Positions 42,876 to 54,069 are shown, counted from the first letter of the stretch. The stretch is 64,000 bases of DNA from an uncultured Clostridia bacterium (GCA_949106495.1 CARYZD010000004.1:79802-143801), one strand, 5' to 3'. The notes: a model not told the origin generated them from the sequence alone. A program made the numbers and translations.

Positions 42876-45374
42876 CTAATTATTTTCCTCGACATTTGGA
42901 ATACTTAAACAAATACCAACATCGGTACCTTGATATTTAAATTTATATTCATATTCATCTGATGCAATTTTAGTATTTTCTTCAATATCCGAAAATTTAT
43001 ATCTGTCTACTTCAATATACTTTGGTATACCAGAATAATTCGGATCATAAACCTCAATTTTATATTTATTCAAGTTCTTAGAATCTGCTAACAACTTTAC
43101 TGCAAGAACAGTATAATCGTCATTAATTCTTATCATTACTGGTTCTCCTGATAATAAAGTCTTAGTTAATTGTGAAAATGCTGTATCATTATTATCAAAG
43201 AAATAGAATTTCTCATCTCTATATTTTGTAACATCTAATCTTGAAAGAAGCTTTAACATTTTTACATCCTCATTTTTTAACTCAGTATCAGGGTCCTCTT
43301 CTCCTAAGAAAGGTTTAATGTCAAATCTAATTGATTCATATTTTTTAAATCCAGCATTAGGAACATTATAATCAACAGCATATGTAGTAAATCCTAAAGT
43401 TTGCAATTGTGATTTTATAGTTTGGTTAATACCTAAAGCACCTCTATTAGCTGTAGATGACCAAAAGTTATCTGGAAATTCAGATAATATACTTATAGAT
43501 TCTGGTATATAAGTTCTTAATGTTGTTCCTGACATTTCTATCTTAGTAGATGTAACAGTTGGTGTTTCAATAATAGTACCATTTGACGTAGTAACCTTTT
43601 TAGCTCCTAATTTATTTGGTAATTTATTATCATATAATAGTTTAGCATATAAGACCATTCCATAGCCATATCCATGTTCTACTTGTGTATTAGAAAAGTT
43701 AGAAAATGAAAATCCATCTCTTCCAACTAAAAATCCAGAGTTAGCAATTACTATTGAATCATCAACATTGTCATTATTTGTATCATATAAACCATAATTT
43801 AATTCTGCTGAAATCAACGCAAATGTATCTTCTAAATCCTCAGCTGTAGATGCATAATAATATTTTCCTTTTGTTTGACTAGAAATCATTTTAAGGTTTT
43901 TCTCATCTATTGTATTTCCAAGTCCTATAGTATAAACTTTAATTCCTTTTTCTACTGCAAGTGCAATTTGTTTTTCAAGTAACTCATCATCATAGTTTTC
44001 CCCATCAGTATCTTTACCATCAGATAATAATACAATATATCTTCTATTGTTTTCTTCATCATCTGTAAATTGTGCTATTCCGCCTTTTAGTCCTTCACCA
44101 ATATATGTTCCTGTAAAATTTTCTGGAACTGTTTTTATTGTTGAAACCCTATTTTTTACAGTATCTTTATCTGCTGTTAATTTTGATAATTCTGAATATT
44201 CAAATGTAAATTTCCCAGCTCCAAATCTATAATTTCCTTTTAATCCACTAATTAAGTCATTAATTACATCCACTCTTTTAAATGTAGGATCATTTTCTTC
44301 ACTTTCAGCGTATTCATCTTTAGAATACATTGAACCAGAGTTATCTATTATAAATACAAGTTCAGTAGATAAATTTGAAGTAAGTTTAGATGAATCAGCA
44401 ACAAAGTATTTTTTAAATTCACTTGTAGTAAATGTTAATGTTGATTTATTTGTATCAATATCTGTTCTAATTTTAGTAAAACTATTATCATCATCATTTA
44501 ATTCATATACTGCTAATGAATTCTCTGATAGACCTTTTTCACTTACTTTATTTTTATCATAAGTTATTGTTATCTTTGCGTCATCTAATTGTGCTTCTGT
44601 GTAAATTGAGTATATTCCATCTAGTACTGAACTAACATTATTTAAAGTTTCAGTAGAATATCTATCAATTGATGTACGAGTAAAGTTTCCTTTACCAGTC
44701 ATTCTTAACGTAACTCTATCTTTTTTAAATGTATAATCAAATTTTCTTTCTCCATCCTTTAGTCCATCGCCCTTACTATCAGCTTTTGTTGGATCAAGCC
44801 CCATTATAATTTCATCACCATCATATAGGCCATCGCCATCTGTATCTTTTTCTGTTTGTGATGTTCCACTATATGAAGCTTCATATATATCAGCAAGACC
44901 ATCACCATCTGTATCTTTACAAGCAATTTTATAATCTGAATTTTTGTATAAACTTGATAATTCATTTCCAATAATAGTAACATATTTTGTAGCAGATGTA
45001 TCTTCTGTACTTGCTGTAATAGAATATGTTCCTTCATCAGTTGGAAGTTCCCAAGTAACTGTACCATCTTCATTTATATCTAGCATTCCTGCGCTTACTT
45101 CCCATTTAAATGAAGTATTAACTACATCATTAAATTTTTTAGCAACTGCTTGATATTCCATTACTCTTGCTTTAGTTGCAACAACATTTCCTAATTCTTC
45201 GTCTGAATTAGATATTGTTATTTTAACAGGCGCAAACATTATAAACACTATCATAAGCATTATTAATAAAAAAATCATAATAAAACTAGCAATTATTAAT
45301 GCTTTTCTATGATCGTCTATAAAATCTAAAGTATCATCTCTAAAATCAAGAAAAAAATCTTTTAAATTATCCAT
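42876..45374 (-). CDS. Membrane-anchored VWA-domain protein with calcium-binding repeats
   Basis: About 832 aa, probably exposed outside the membrane. One membrane segment (about 26-48) is followed by an Ig-like/Big domain (about 50-140) and two thrombospondin type-3-like repeats (DTDGDGLADIYE, DTDGDGLYDGDE) that bind calcium. A VWA domain comes next with an intact MIDAS (DNSGS, downstream Thr and LLSDGKDTDG). The C-terminal region of about 250 residues is unassigned and has some resemblance to papain-like folds. The ATG at 45374 follows AAGGAG. It is co-transcribed with the transglutaminase-like gene. Its ligand is unknown. Confidence 0.82.
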   Translation of the reverse strand: MDNLKDFFLDFRDDTLDFIDDHRKALIIASFIMIFLLIMLMIVFIMFAPVKITISNSDEELGNVVATKARVMEYQAVAKKFNDVVNTSFKWEVSAGMLDINEDGTVTWELPTDEGTYSITASTEDTSATKYVTIIGNELSSLYKNSDYKIACKDTDGDGLADIYEASYSGTSQTEKDTDGDGLYDGDEIIMGLDPTKADSKGDGLKDGERKFDYTFKKDRVTLRMTGKGNFTRTSIDRYSTETLNNVSSVLDGIYSIYTEAQLDDAKITITYDKNKVSEKGLSENSLAVYELNDDDNSFTKIRTDIDTNKSTLTFTTSEFKKYFVADSSKLTSNLSTELVFIIDNSGSMYSKDEYAESEENDPTFKRVDVINDLISGLKGNYRFGAGKFTFEYSELSKLTADKDTVKNRVSTIKTVPENFTGTYIGEGLKGGIAQFTDDEENNRRYIVLLSDGKDTDGENYDDELLEKQIALAVEKGIKVYTIGLGNTIDEKNLKMISSQTKGKYYYASTAEDLEDTFALISAELNYGLYDTNNDNVDDSIVIANSGFLVGRDGFSFSNFSNTQVEHGYGYGMVLYAKLLYDNKLPNKLGAKKVTTSNGTIIETPTVTSTKIEMSGTTLRTYIPESISILSEFPDNFWSSTANRGALGINQTIKSQLQTLGFTTYAVDYNVPNAGFKKYESIRFDIKPFLGEEDPDTELKNEDVKMLKLLSRLDVTKYRDEKFYFFDNNDTAFSQLTKTLLSGEPVMIRINDDYTVLAVKLLADSKNLNKYKIEVYDPNYSGIPKYIEVDRYKFSDIEENTKIASDEYEYKFKYQGTDVGICLSIPNVEENN

Positions 45375-45437
45375 ATTATCAATTCTCCTTAGTTCAAATA
45401 TATACATAATTATATATTATATAAAAAATTAATTCAA

Positions 45438-46622
45438 CTAATTTTTTGGTATTATTATATCATTTTGAATATTATAATAATACATTTTAGAACCATTTAA
45501 AAATGATTCATCAATTTTCTTTAATGAAGTGAGAACTTGTGATATTCTATCTCCAATATTTCCTTCTAAATAAAATTCTATATATCTCTTATCACTAAAT
45601 TTATCACATATTTCCTTTAGTCTTTCATATAAAACATCATCTGAATTTATTTTTAAATTATTATAATTATAATAATTATATTTGTCTGTATTAGTGGTAG
45701 GTATAATTTCTTCATTGTCTAATGATGCAATTTTTTTTATTTCATCTGTTGTAAGATTGAAATATGCATGATTTACAATTTCTGTTTCGTCATATATTGA
45801 ATGTGAAGATGTTAAATCTACATGATACCACTCGTCTTCTATTTTTACTAAATTCCATGCATGTGCGCTATTATCTAAAGAACCTAATACAATTATGCTA
45901 TCAATACCAGCCTTATTATATATTAATTGTAAAGATTTAGAAAAACTATCACATACACCAATATTCTCAAGTAAAGTTCCCTCTGCAGTATGATAAGCTC
46001 TTGGTAATTCATCAAGTTTAGAATACTCTACGTCATATGATAACTTATCATGAATTTGTATTTCTTTTTCATACTCACTTAAATCTTCTAAACCACTAAT
46101 ATAACTATTAATTTTTTCTGACATTAAATCTATCTTAGCTTGTATCTCTTCTTTATTTGATTCTGTGTAATTTAATTTTACATATCCTATATTACCATTA
46201 AATGAAGATAAAACATATGAAGAGTATTGTGATTTAAGATAAAACACCTCTGGATGATCATTTGTAAATGACTCTATTGCAATATTTACTTCATTTGCAA
46301 AATTATCTTTATCTCCTGCTACATAATCTCTTATAACAAACTCTTCTTGAAAATTTTTAACACCATTTGCAATTGATGTATATATTTTCTTTTGATCTTC
46401 TGTTAAAAAATCATAATAATATGTATTCATTGATATACTGAGTTCATTTATTTTAAAGTTTTCTCCATATTCTTCAAATGGATTTGTATTCTCTTCTATT
46501 TTTTCTCTAACTAAATTACCAGTTTTCTTTGGTATTTCAGTAAAAAAAGTAATATATATAACTATTATTACAATAATACTTATTACAATAAAATTACAAA
46601 TCTTCTTTAATGTACTTCCCAT
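45438..46622 (-). CDS. Membrane-anchored transglutaminase-like protein
   Basis: 394 aa. An N-terminal membrane segment (about 10-27) precedes an extracytoplasmic region with a transglutaminase-like core. The triad is visible as C224 (IGVCDSFSK), H254 (SAHAWNLV) and D269 (WYHVDL). Such domains act as proteases, cross-linkers or peptidoglycan-linked enzymes; the activity cannot be decided here. It is the first gene of a two-gene operon with the VWA surface protein. Confidence 0.82.
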   Translation of the reverse strand: MGSTLKKICNFIVISIIVIIVIYITFFTEIPKKTGNLVREKIEENTNPFEEYGENFKINELSISMNTYYYDFLTEDQKKIYTSIANGVKNFQEEFVIRDYVAGDKDNFANEVNIAIESFTNDHPEVFYLKSQYSSYVLSSFNGNIGYVKLNYTESNKEEIQAKIDLMSEKINSYISGLEDLSEYEKEIQIHDKLSYDVEYSKLDELPRAYHTAEGTLLENIGVCDSFSKSLQLIYNKAGIDSIIVLGSLDNSAHAWNLVKIEDEWYHVDLTSSHSIYDETEIVNHAYFNLTTDEIKKIASLDNEEIIPTTNTDKYNYYNYNNLKINSDDVLYERLKEICDKFSDKRYIEFYLEGNIGDRISQVLTSLKKIDESFLNGSKMYYYNIQNDIIIPKN

Positions 46623-46647
46623 AAGCTTTCTCCTTTATTCATATACA

Positions 46648-46676
46648 ATTTTATTATATATATATTATTTTTTCAA
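46648..46676 (-). promoter_or_regulatory. Promoter of the transglutaminase-VWA operon
   Basis: Minus strand TTGAAA, a 17 bp spacer and TAAAAT, between the rpoC terminator and the AAGGAG of the transglutaminase-like gene. Confidence 0.65.
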
Positions 46677-46715
46677 GGAAATTAGTCTTAAATTAATATA
46701 TCTATCAAATAATAT

Positions 46716-46748
46716 AAAAAGGTTAGAAAATATAATTTCTAACCTTTC
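46716..46748 (-). terminator. rpoBC terminator
   Basis: Stem AAAGGTTAGAAA / TTTCTAACCTTT with a short AT loop, followed on the minus strand by TTTATATT. It isolates rpoBC from the downstream genes. Confidence 0.8.
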
Positions 46749-46753
46749 TGTTA

Positions 46754-49700
46754 TTATTCAACTATGTCTGAATTTTGAGAATAAACCATGTCATCATTTA
46801 AATCAGCTTTTATAGCTTTTTTCATAACTTCATCGTCTACAATTGGTTCTTCAGACATATTTAATTCTTCTTCTGTAACTATATCAATATTGTTTGCATT
46901 TACAATACCTGTTCCAGCAGGAATTAAACGTCCAATTATAACATTCTCTTTCAATCCTTGTAGTTTATCTACTTTTCCTTTTATTGCAGCATCTGTTAAT
47001 ACTCTAGCTGTTTCCTGGAATGATGCAGCAGATAAGAATGAATCTGTAAGTAAAGCAACTTTAGTAATACCAAGTAGAACTTTTCTTCCTTTAGCAGGTT
47101 TTTTACCTTCTGCTTTAGCATCCTTATTTGCTTTATTAAATTCAGTCATATCTATTGTTGATGCAGCAATTAAATCTGTATCTCCTGCATCTTCAACATA
47201 TATTTTTCTTAGCATTTGACGTGCAACAATTTCAATGTGTTTATCATCAATATTAACACCTTGTGTTCTATATACTTTTTGAACTTCTTCAATTAAGTAG
47301 TTTTGAACAGCAACTTCACCTTTGATACGTATAATATCATGAGGATCTAATGAACCTTCAGTTAATCTATCTCCAGCTTCAATTTTTTGACCATCAGTAA
47401 CTGCAAGTCTAGCACCATATGGTATTAAATATTTTTCAGCAGTTTTTTCATCAGATGTAACTGTAACTTCCTTATTATTTCCATGGTCACCTATTGATAC
47501 AATACCATCAATTTCAGAAACCATAGCAACACCCTTAGGCTTTCTAGCTTCAAATAGCTCTTCAACTCTAGGAAGACCTTGAGTAATATCAGTACCAGCA
47601 ACACCACCTTGGTGGAATGTTCTCATGGTTAACTGTGTACCAGGTTCACCTATAGATTGTGCAGCTATTATACCTATAGCTTCACCAACAGATATTGGAT
47701 CTCCAGTTGCAAGGTTTTTACCATAACATTTAGCACAAACCCCTCTTACAGATTCACAAGTAAGTGCAGATCTAATTTTAACGCTTTCAATTCCTGTGTC
47801 TATAATAATTCTTGCTATTTTATCTGTTACATATGTTCCATTTGGAACAATTATATCTCCATTTTCTTCTAAAATATCTTGAGCAAGATATCTTCCTTCA
47901 ATTCTTTCTTCAAGTTTTTCAATTGCCTCTCCAGATTCTTTAATAGTTTGAACCATTAATCCATCGTGAGTTCCACAATCATCTTCCATAACTATAACAT
48001 CTTGGTTAACGTCAACAAGTCTTCTTGTTAAGTATCCAGAATCGGCTGTTCTTAACGCAGTATCTGCTAGACCTTTTCTTGCACCATGAGATGATATAAA
48101 GAATTCAAGAACATCTAGACCATCTTTAAAGCATGATTTAATTGGAATTTCAACTGTTTTACCTTCAGTATCAGCCATAAGTCCACGAATACCAGTTAAC
48201 TGTCTAATCTGTGTTGGGTTACCTCTGGCACCAGTATGAGCCATCATTTGAATTGGATTTAATTTATTTGGATTGCTCATAACAGCTGCTTGAATATCAT
48301 CTGTTGCTTTTGACCAAACTTTAATTGTTTCATTGTATCTTTCTTCGTCAGTTATAAGACCACGTTTAAAGTTCTTACGAATACCTTCAACTTTAGTTTC
48401 AGCATCTTCAAGAATTTGAGCTTTAGCTTCAGGAACCTCCATATCTGCTACTGATACTGTAACAGCAGCCCTTGTAGAATATTTATATCCATTAGCTTTA
48501 ATATTATCTAATACAACTGCAGTATCTGATATACCATGTTTAGTGATACATTTATCTACTATTATTCCTAGTTCTTTCTTTCTAACTGGAAATTCAATTT
48601 CAAGTTTTAATTCATTTCCTAAAATTGTTCTATCAACAAATCCTAAGTCTTGTGGAATATAACTGTTAAATATTAATCTACCTGGTGTAGCATCAATAAT
48701 TCCAGTCAATTCTTCTCCACCAACATTTCTTGTTACTCTTACTTTAATTGCAGAGTGAATTCCAAGAATACCTTGGTCATATGCCATTAAAACTTCATCT
48801 TCACTAGCAAATACTTTTCCTTCTCCTGGTTCACCTTCAACATCAACAGTTAAATAGTAACTTCCAAGTATCATATCTTGAGATGGAACAGCAACTGGTT
48901 TACCATCTTGAAGTTTTAATAAATTATTTGAAGCAAGCATTAATAACTTAGCTTCTGCAACAGCTTCTGGTGATAATGGAACGTGAACAGCCATTTGGTC
49001 ACCATCGAAGTCTGCGTTAAATGCTGTACATACTAATGGATGTAATTTTATAGCTCTACCTTCAACAAGAACTGGTTCAAATGCTTGAATACCAAGTCTA
49101 TGTAAAGTAGGTGCACGGTTTAACATTACAGGTCTATCTTTTATTACATCTTCTAATACATCCCATGCTTCTACACTAGTTTTTTCAACTAAAGTTTTGG
49201 CATTTTTTATATTATTAGCAATTCCCTTTGCTACTAATTCTTTCATTACAAAAGGTTTAAATAATTCAAGGGCCATTTCTCTAGGTAAACCACATTGATG
49301 TATTTTAAGTTCTGGTCCAACAACAATAACTGAACGTCCAGAATAATCAACTCTTTTACCTAGTAAGTTTTGTCTGAATCTACCTTGTTTTCCTTTTAAC
49401 ATATCTGAAAGAGATTTTAAAGCTCTTCCGCCTGCACCAGTAATTGGTTTACCACGTCTACCATTATCTATTAATGCATCAACAGCTTCTTGTAACATTC
49501 TCTTTTCATTTCTAACAATAATATCAGGAGCTTCTAATTCTAATAACTTTTTAAGTCTGTTATTTCTATTTATAACTCTTCTGTATAAATCATTTAAATC
49601 TGATGTAGCAAATCTACCACCATCAAGTTGAACCATTGGTCTTAAATCTGGTGGAATAACTGGTAATGCTTCAAGTATCATCCATTCTGGTCTATTTCCA

Positions 49701-50359
49701 GAAGTAATGAATGACTCAACTGTATCAAGTCTTTTAATTATTTTTTGTCTTTTAGCACCACTAGCTTTTTCTAATTCTTTTCTAAGTTCTTTTTCAAGTT
49801 TTTTAAGGTCCACTTTAGCTAAAAGTTCTTTTATAGCTTCTGCACCCATTCCAACTCTTAAAGAATCTCTTCCATATTTTTCTATAGCTTCTCTATATTC
49901 TTTTTCATTTAATATATCACATGTTTTAAAAGCTGTATCTTTTGCATCTAATACAATATATGATGCATAATATAATACTTTTTCTAATGCTTTTGGTGAT
50001 ATATCTAATAATGTACTCATTCTTCCAGGTATTCCTTTGAAGAACCAGATGTGTGAGACAGGACAAGCAAGTTCAATATGTCCCATTCTCTCACGTCTTA
50101 CTTTTTTCTTTGTAACTTCAACTCCACATCTGTCACAAATTATTCCTTTATATCTAACCTTTTTGTACTTACCACAGTAGCATTCCCAGTCCTTAGTAGG
50201 TCCAAAAATCTTTTCACAAAATAGTCCGTCTCTTTCTGGTTTAAGTGTTCTATAATTGATAGTTTCTGGTTTTTTAACTTCTCCTTTTGACCATTCTCTA
50301 ATCTTTTCTGGAGAGGCAAGACCAATACTTATTCTATCAAAATTATCCATATCTTGCAT
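46754..50359 (-). CDS. rpoC: RNA polymerase subunit beta'
   Basis: 1201 aa. It has the zinc-ribbon Cys cluster near the N-terminus (CYCGKYKK, CDRCGVEV), the catalytic NADFDGDQMAVH with three Asp, the bridge and trigger regions, and the second Cys set CESVRGVCAKCYG. The large lineage-specific insertion seen in some phyla is absent, as in Firmicutes. It lies 25 nt after rpoB. Confidence 0.98.
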   Translation of the reverse strand: MQDMDNFDRISIGLASPEKIREWSKGEVKKPETINYRTLKPERDGLFCEKIFGPTKDWECYCGKYKKVRYKGIICDRCGVEVTKKKVRRERMGHIELACPVSHIWFFKGIPGRMSTLLDISPKALEKVLYYASYIVLDAKDTAFKTCDILNEKEYREAIEKYGRDSLRVGMGAEAIKELLAKVDLKKLEKELRKELEKASGAKRQKIIKRLDTVESFITSGNRPEWMILEALPVIPPDLRPMVQLDGGRFATSDLNDLYRRVINRNNRLKKLLELEAPDIIVRNEKRMLQEAVDALIDNGRRGKPITGAGGRALKSLSDMLKGKQGRFRQNLLGKRVDYSGRSVIVVGPELKIHQCGLPREMALELFKPFVMKELVAKGIANNIKNAKTLVEKTSVEAWDVLEDVIKDRPVMLNRAPTLHRLGIQAFEPVLVEGRAIKLHPLVCTAFNADFDGDQMAVHVPLSPEAVAEAKLLMLASNNLLKLQDGKPVAVPSQDMILGSYYLTVDVEGEPGEGKVFASEDEVLMAYDQGILGIHSAIKVRVTRNVGGEELTGIIDATPGRLIFNSYIPQDLGFVDRTILGNELKLEIEFPVRKKELGIIVDKCITKHGISDTAVVLDNIKANGYKYSTRAAVTVSVADMEVPEAKAQILEDAETKVEGIRKNFKRGLITDEERYNETIKVWSKATDDIQAAVMSNPNKLNPIQMMAHTGARGNPTQIRQLTGIRGLMADTEGKTVEIPIKSCFKDGLDVLEFFISSHGARKGLADTALRTADSGYLTRRLVDVNQDVIVMEDDCGTHDGLMVQTIKESGEAIEKLEERIEGRYLAQDILEENGDIIVPNGTYVTDKIARIIIDTGIESVKIRSALTCESVRGVCAKCYGKNLATGDPISVGEAIGIIAAQSIGEPGTQLTMRTFHQGGVAGTDITQGLPRVEELFEARKPKGVAMVSEIDGIVSIGDHGNNKEVTVTSDEKTAEKYLIPYGARLAVTDGQKIEAGDRLTEGSLDPHDIIRIKGEVAVQNYLIEEVQKVYRTQGVNIDDKHIEIVARQMLRKIYVEDAGDTDLIAASTIDMTEFNKANKDAKAEGKKPAKGRKVLLGITKVALLTDSFLSAASFQETARVLTDAAIKGKVDKLQGLKENVIIGRLIPAGTGIVNANNIDIVTEEELNMSEEPIVDDEVMKKAIKADLNDDMVYSQNSDIVE

Positions 50360-50384
50360 TTTATAATCCCCCTTACACCTTTAT

Positions 50385-53300
50385 TTATTCATCATCAGAT
50401 AAATCATATGTGTCGTATTCTTCACTGACATGACTTATTTCTTCATTTGTTAATTCTCCATCTTCCTCGATAGAAATTCCATCTTCTTCAGGAGCAAGAC
50501 CGGCTACCATATCATCAGTTGGTACAATCGCATCATTGTCTTCTTCTATAGATTCTTTTATTTCAACTTGTTCATCTTGTTTATATAATTTTAAATCTAA
50601 AGCTAAACTTTGAAGTTCTTTTGTTAATACTCTAAATGATTCAGGTATTCCTGGTTTTGGTATACTTTCACCTTTTACAATTGCTTCATATGTTTTTAAA
50701 CGTCCAACAATATCATCAGATTTAACTGTTAATATTTCTTGTAATATATATGATGCACCATAAGCTTCAAGTGCCCAAACTTCCATTTCACCAAATCTTT
50801 GTCCACCAAATTGTGCTTTACCACCAAGAGGTTGTTGTGTAACTAAAGAGTATGGTCCAATTGAACGAGCATGTATCTTGTCTTCAACCATGTGATATAG
50901 TTTAAGCATATACATGTAACCAACTGTAACTTTTCTATCAAATGGTTCACCTGTTCTACCATCACGAACCACAAATTTACCATCTGGATCTAATCCCTTA
51001 GATTCAAATAGCTCTCTAATTTCGCTTTCTTTTGCACCATCAAATACTGGTGTAGCTATTTTCCATCCATATAATTTAGCAATATATCCTAAATGAACTT
51101 CAAGAACCTGACCAACATTCATACGAGATGGAATACCTAGTGGATTTAATAGTACTTGTAATGGAGTACCATCTGGTAAGAATGGCATATCTTCTCTTGG
51201 TAATATACGAGATATACAACCTTTATTACCATGACGTCCAGCCATTTTATCTCCAACAGATATTTTTCTCTTTTGAGCTATATAAATTCTAACAACTTTG
51301 TTTACTCCAGCAGCAAGCTCATCACAATTGTCTCTTGTAAATATTTTTACATCTACAACTGTACCAGCTTCACCATGTGGAACTCTTAATGAAGTATCTC
51401 TTACTTCTCTTGCTTTTTCACCAAAGATTGCTCTTAATAGTTTTTCTTCAGCAGTTAATTCTGTTTCACCTTTAGGTGTAACTTTTCCAACTAAGATATC
51501 TCCTGGAACAACTTCAGCGCCTATACGAATAATACCATTTTCGTCTAAGTTTTTAAGTGCAGCCTCACCTACTTGAGGAATGTCTTTTGTAATTTCTTCA
51601 GGTCCAAGTTTTGTATCTCTAGCTTCACAATCATAATCTTCAATATGAATTGAAGTTAAAACATCATCTTTAACTAAATCTTCAGAAATCAAGATGGCAT
51701 CCTCATAGTTATATCCTTCCCAAGTCATGAAGCCAATAAGTAAGTTTTTACCTAATGCCATTTCACCATTTTGAGTTGAAGGACCATCAGCAATTACTTC
51801 ACCTTTTTTAATTTTTTCACCTTTTTGTACAATAGGTTTTTGCATGATACAAGTACCAGCATTTGATCTTTGATATTTAATTAAATTGTATTCATCTTTT
51901 CCAACTTTTGTATCTATAACGATTTTATCTGCACTTACAAAAGATACAACACCATCGTTTTTAGCTACAATAACTATTCCTGAATCAACAGCTGCTTTAT
52001 ATTCAATTCCAGTACCAACAATTGGGCTGTCTGTTTGAATAAGTGGAACTGCTTGACGTTGCATGTTTGCACCCATAAGTGCTCTGTGAGCATCATCGCT
52101 TTCAAGGAAAGGAATCATTGCAGTGGCAACAGAAACAAGTTGTTTTGGAGATACATCCATTAAATCTACTTTATCTGCTTCAACTTCTTCAATTAAATCT
52201 CTAAATCTAACTTTAACTCTTTTATGTACAAATTTTTTATCTGCATCTAAAGGTTCATTTGCTTGAGCAACAATATATTTATCTTCTTCATCTGCAGTCA
52301 TATATTTTATTTCATCAGTAACAATACCAGTTTCTTTATCTACTAATCTATATGGAGTTTCAATAAATCCATATCTATTAATTTTTGCAAATGTAGATAA
52401 TGAAGAAATAAGACCGATGTTTGGACCTTCTGGAGACTCGATAGGACATAGTCTACCATAGTGTGTGTGATGAACGTCACGCACTTCGAATCCAGCTCTT
52501 TCTCTTGAAAGACCACCAGGTCCTAATGCAGAAATTCTTCTTTTATGTGTTAATTCTGCAAGTGGATTAATTTGATCCATGAATTGAGATAATTGAGAAC
52601 TTCCAAAGAATTCTCTTAACGCTCCAACTACTGGCTTAATATTTATTAATGTTTGAGGTGTAGCAACATCTAAATCTTGAGTAGCCATTCTTTCACGAAC
52701 AACTCTTTCAAGTCTTGCAAGACCAATTCTAAATTGATTTTGTAATAATTCACCTACACATCTTACACGTCTATTTCCTAAATGATCAATGTCATCTGTA
52801 TAACCAAGACCAAATCTTAAGTTCATAAAGTAGTTAATAGAAGACATTATATCATCTAATGTTGCAGATTTTACAACTAATTTTTCTCTATTTAATCTAA
52901 TTTGTTTTCTAAGTTCTTTTTCGTCAGCATCTCCAACTTTTTCTAGTAATTCTTTTAATGCTGGAATATAAACTTCTTCTTTTATTACATCTTTATCTAT
53001 TTCAATACCTAAGTATTTAGAAATATCTACAGTATTATTTCCAATTATTTTAATTCTTTTATCATCTTTTGTAATGTATACAACATTCACTCCAGAATCT
53101 TTAATTTTTTGTGCTGTTTCTTCTGTAATAACTTCTCCAGCAGAAACTAAAATTTCACCATCTTCGTTAATTACATTTTCAGCTGCAATTTCTCCTACTG
53201 TTCTTTCAGCAATACTTAATTTTTTATTATATTTGTATCTACCAACTCTAGATAAATCATATCTTCTTGGCTCAAATAATAATCCAAATAATAAAGATTT

Positions 53301-54053
53301 TGCTGTATCAACATGTAATGGTTCGTTAGGTCTAATTTTCTTGTATATTTCAAGTAAAGCTTCATCTTGTGTTTTAGCCATATCTTTATATAGATTTTCA
53401 TTGATTAAATCATCTTCAAATAAATCCATAATTTGTTGATCTGTTTCAACACCTAAAGCTCTAATTAAAGTAGTTAGTGGAACTTTTCTTGTTCTGTCTA
53501 CTCTTGCAGAATATACATCTGAAGAATCAGACTCAAGTTCAATCCATGTACCACGAATTGGCATAATTGTACCTGAATATAAGAATTTACCTGTTTTATC
53601 TCTTTGTGCATCAAAATATACACCTGGTGATCTAACAAGTTGTGAAATAACAACTCTTTCTGCACCATTAATTAAGAATGTACCACTATCTGTCATAACT
53701 GGTAAATCACATAAGAATATTTCTTGTTCTTTTATTTCTCCAGTTTCACGGTTAATTAAACGAACTTGTACTTGTAATCTTGAAGAATAACTAGTATTTC
53801 TAGCTTTTGCTTCCTCAATTGTGTACTTAGTTTCATCTTCTAATCTATAGTCAACAAATTCAAGTAATAAATTACCTGAAAAGTCACTTATAGGTGAAGC
53901 ATCAGATAAAACATCTTTTAGTCCTGATTTTAAAAACCACTCATAAGATTGTTTTTGAATATCAATTAAGTCTGGTAAATCAACAACTTCTTTGATACCT
54001 GAAAAGCTCATTCTTGTAGCTTTTCCATTTTTTACTTCATGAATACGACTCAT
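50385..54053 (-). CDS. rpoB: RNA polymerase subunit beta
   Basis: About 1222 aa. The rifampicin-pocket region (FFGSSQLSQFMDQ, THKRRISALGPGGL) and C-terminal KMAGRHGNKG are intact, and an acidic tail follows. Start choice: GGGGG lies immediately before the ATG at 54059 and about 7 nt before the ATG at 54053 (MSRIHEVKNG), so I use the latter. rplKAJL, the usual upstream neighbours, are absent. Confidence 0.97.
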   Translation of the reverse strand: MSRIHEVKNGKATRMSFSGIKEVVDLPDLIDIQKQSYEWFLKSGLKDVLSDASPISDFSGNLLLEFVDYRLEDETKYTIEEAKARNTSYSSRLQVQVRLINRETGEIKEQEIFLCDLPVMTDSGTFLINGAERVVISQLVRSPGVYFDAQRDKTGKFLYSGTIMPIRGTWIELESDSSDVYSARVDRTRKVPLTTLIRALGVETDQQIMDLFEDDLINENLYKDMAKTQDEALLEIYKKIRPNEPLHVDTAKSLLFGLLFEPRRYDLSRVGRYKYNKKLSIAERTVGEIAAENVINEDGEILVSAGEVITEETAQKIKDSGVNVVYITKDDKRIKIIGNNTVDISKYLGIEIDKDVIKEEVYIPALKELLEKVGDADEKELRKQIRLNREKLVVKSATLDDIMSSINYFMNLRFGLGYTDDIDHLGNRRVRCVGELLQNQFRIGLARLERVVRERMATQDLDVATPQTLINIKPVVGALREFFGSSQLSQFMDQINPLAELTHKRRISALGPGGLSRERAGFEVRDVHHTHYGRLCPIESPEGPNIGLISSLSTFAKINRYGFIETPYRLVDKETGIVTDEIKYMTADEEDKYIVAQANEPLDADKKFVHKRVKVRFRDLIEEVEADKVDLMDVSPKQLVSVATAMIPFLESDDAHRALMGANMQRQAVPLIQTDSPIVGTGIEYKAAVDSGIVIVAKNDGVVSFVSADKIVIDTKVGKDEYNLIKYQRSNAGTCIMQKPIVQKGEKIKKGEVIADGPSTQNGEMALGKNLLIGFMTWEGYNYEDAILISEDLVKDDVLTSIHIEDYDCEARDTKLGPEEITKDIPQVGEAALKNLDENGIIRIGAEVVPGDILVGKVTPKGETELTAEEKLLRAIFGEKAREVRDTSLRVPHGEAGTVVDVKIFTRDNCDELAAGVNKVVRIYIAQKRKISVGDKMAGRHGNKGCISRILPREDMPFLPDGTPLQVLLNPLGIPSRMNVGQVLEVHLGYIAKLYGWKIATPVFDGAKESEIRELFESKGLDPDGKFVVRDGRTGEPFDRKVTVGYMYMLKLYHMVEDKIHARSIGPYSLVTQQPLGGKAQFGGQRFGEMEVWALEAYGASYILQEILTVKSDDIVGRLKTYEAIVKGESIPKPGIPESFRVLTKELQSLALDLKLYKQDEQVEIKESIEEDNDAIVPTDDMVAGLAPEEDGISIEEDGELTNEEISHVSEEYDTYDLSDDE

Positions 54054-54069
54054 TTCCATACCCCCAACT

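Noticed and set aside
46788..47219. Long open frames opposite rpoC, rpoB, tuf and gdpP (for example 46788-47219, 53074-53439, 38620-39072, 5536-6240)
   Set aside because: They lie entirely within well-supported genes on the other strand, lack ribosome binding sites and encode low-complexity Ser/Ile/Phe-rich strings. They are shadows of codon bias.
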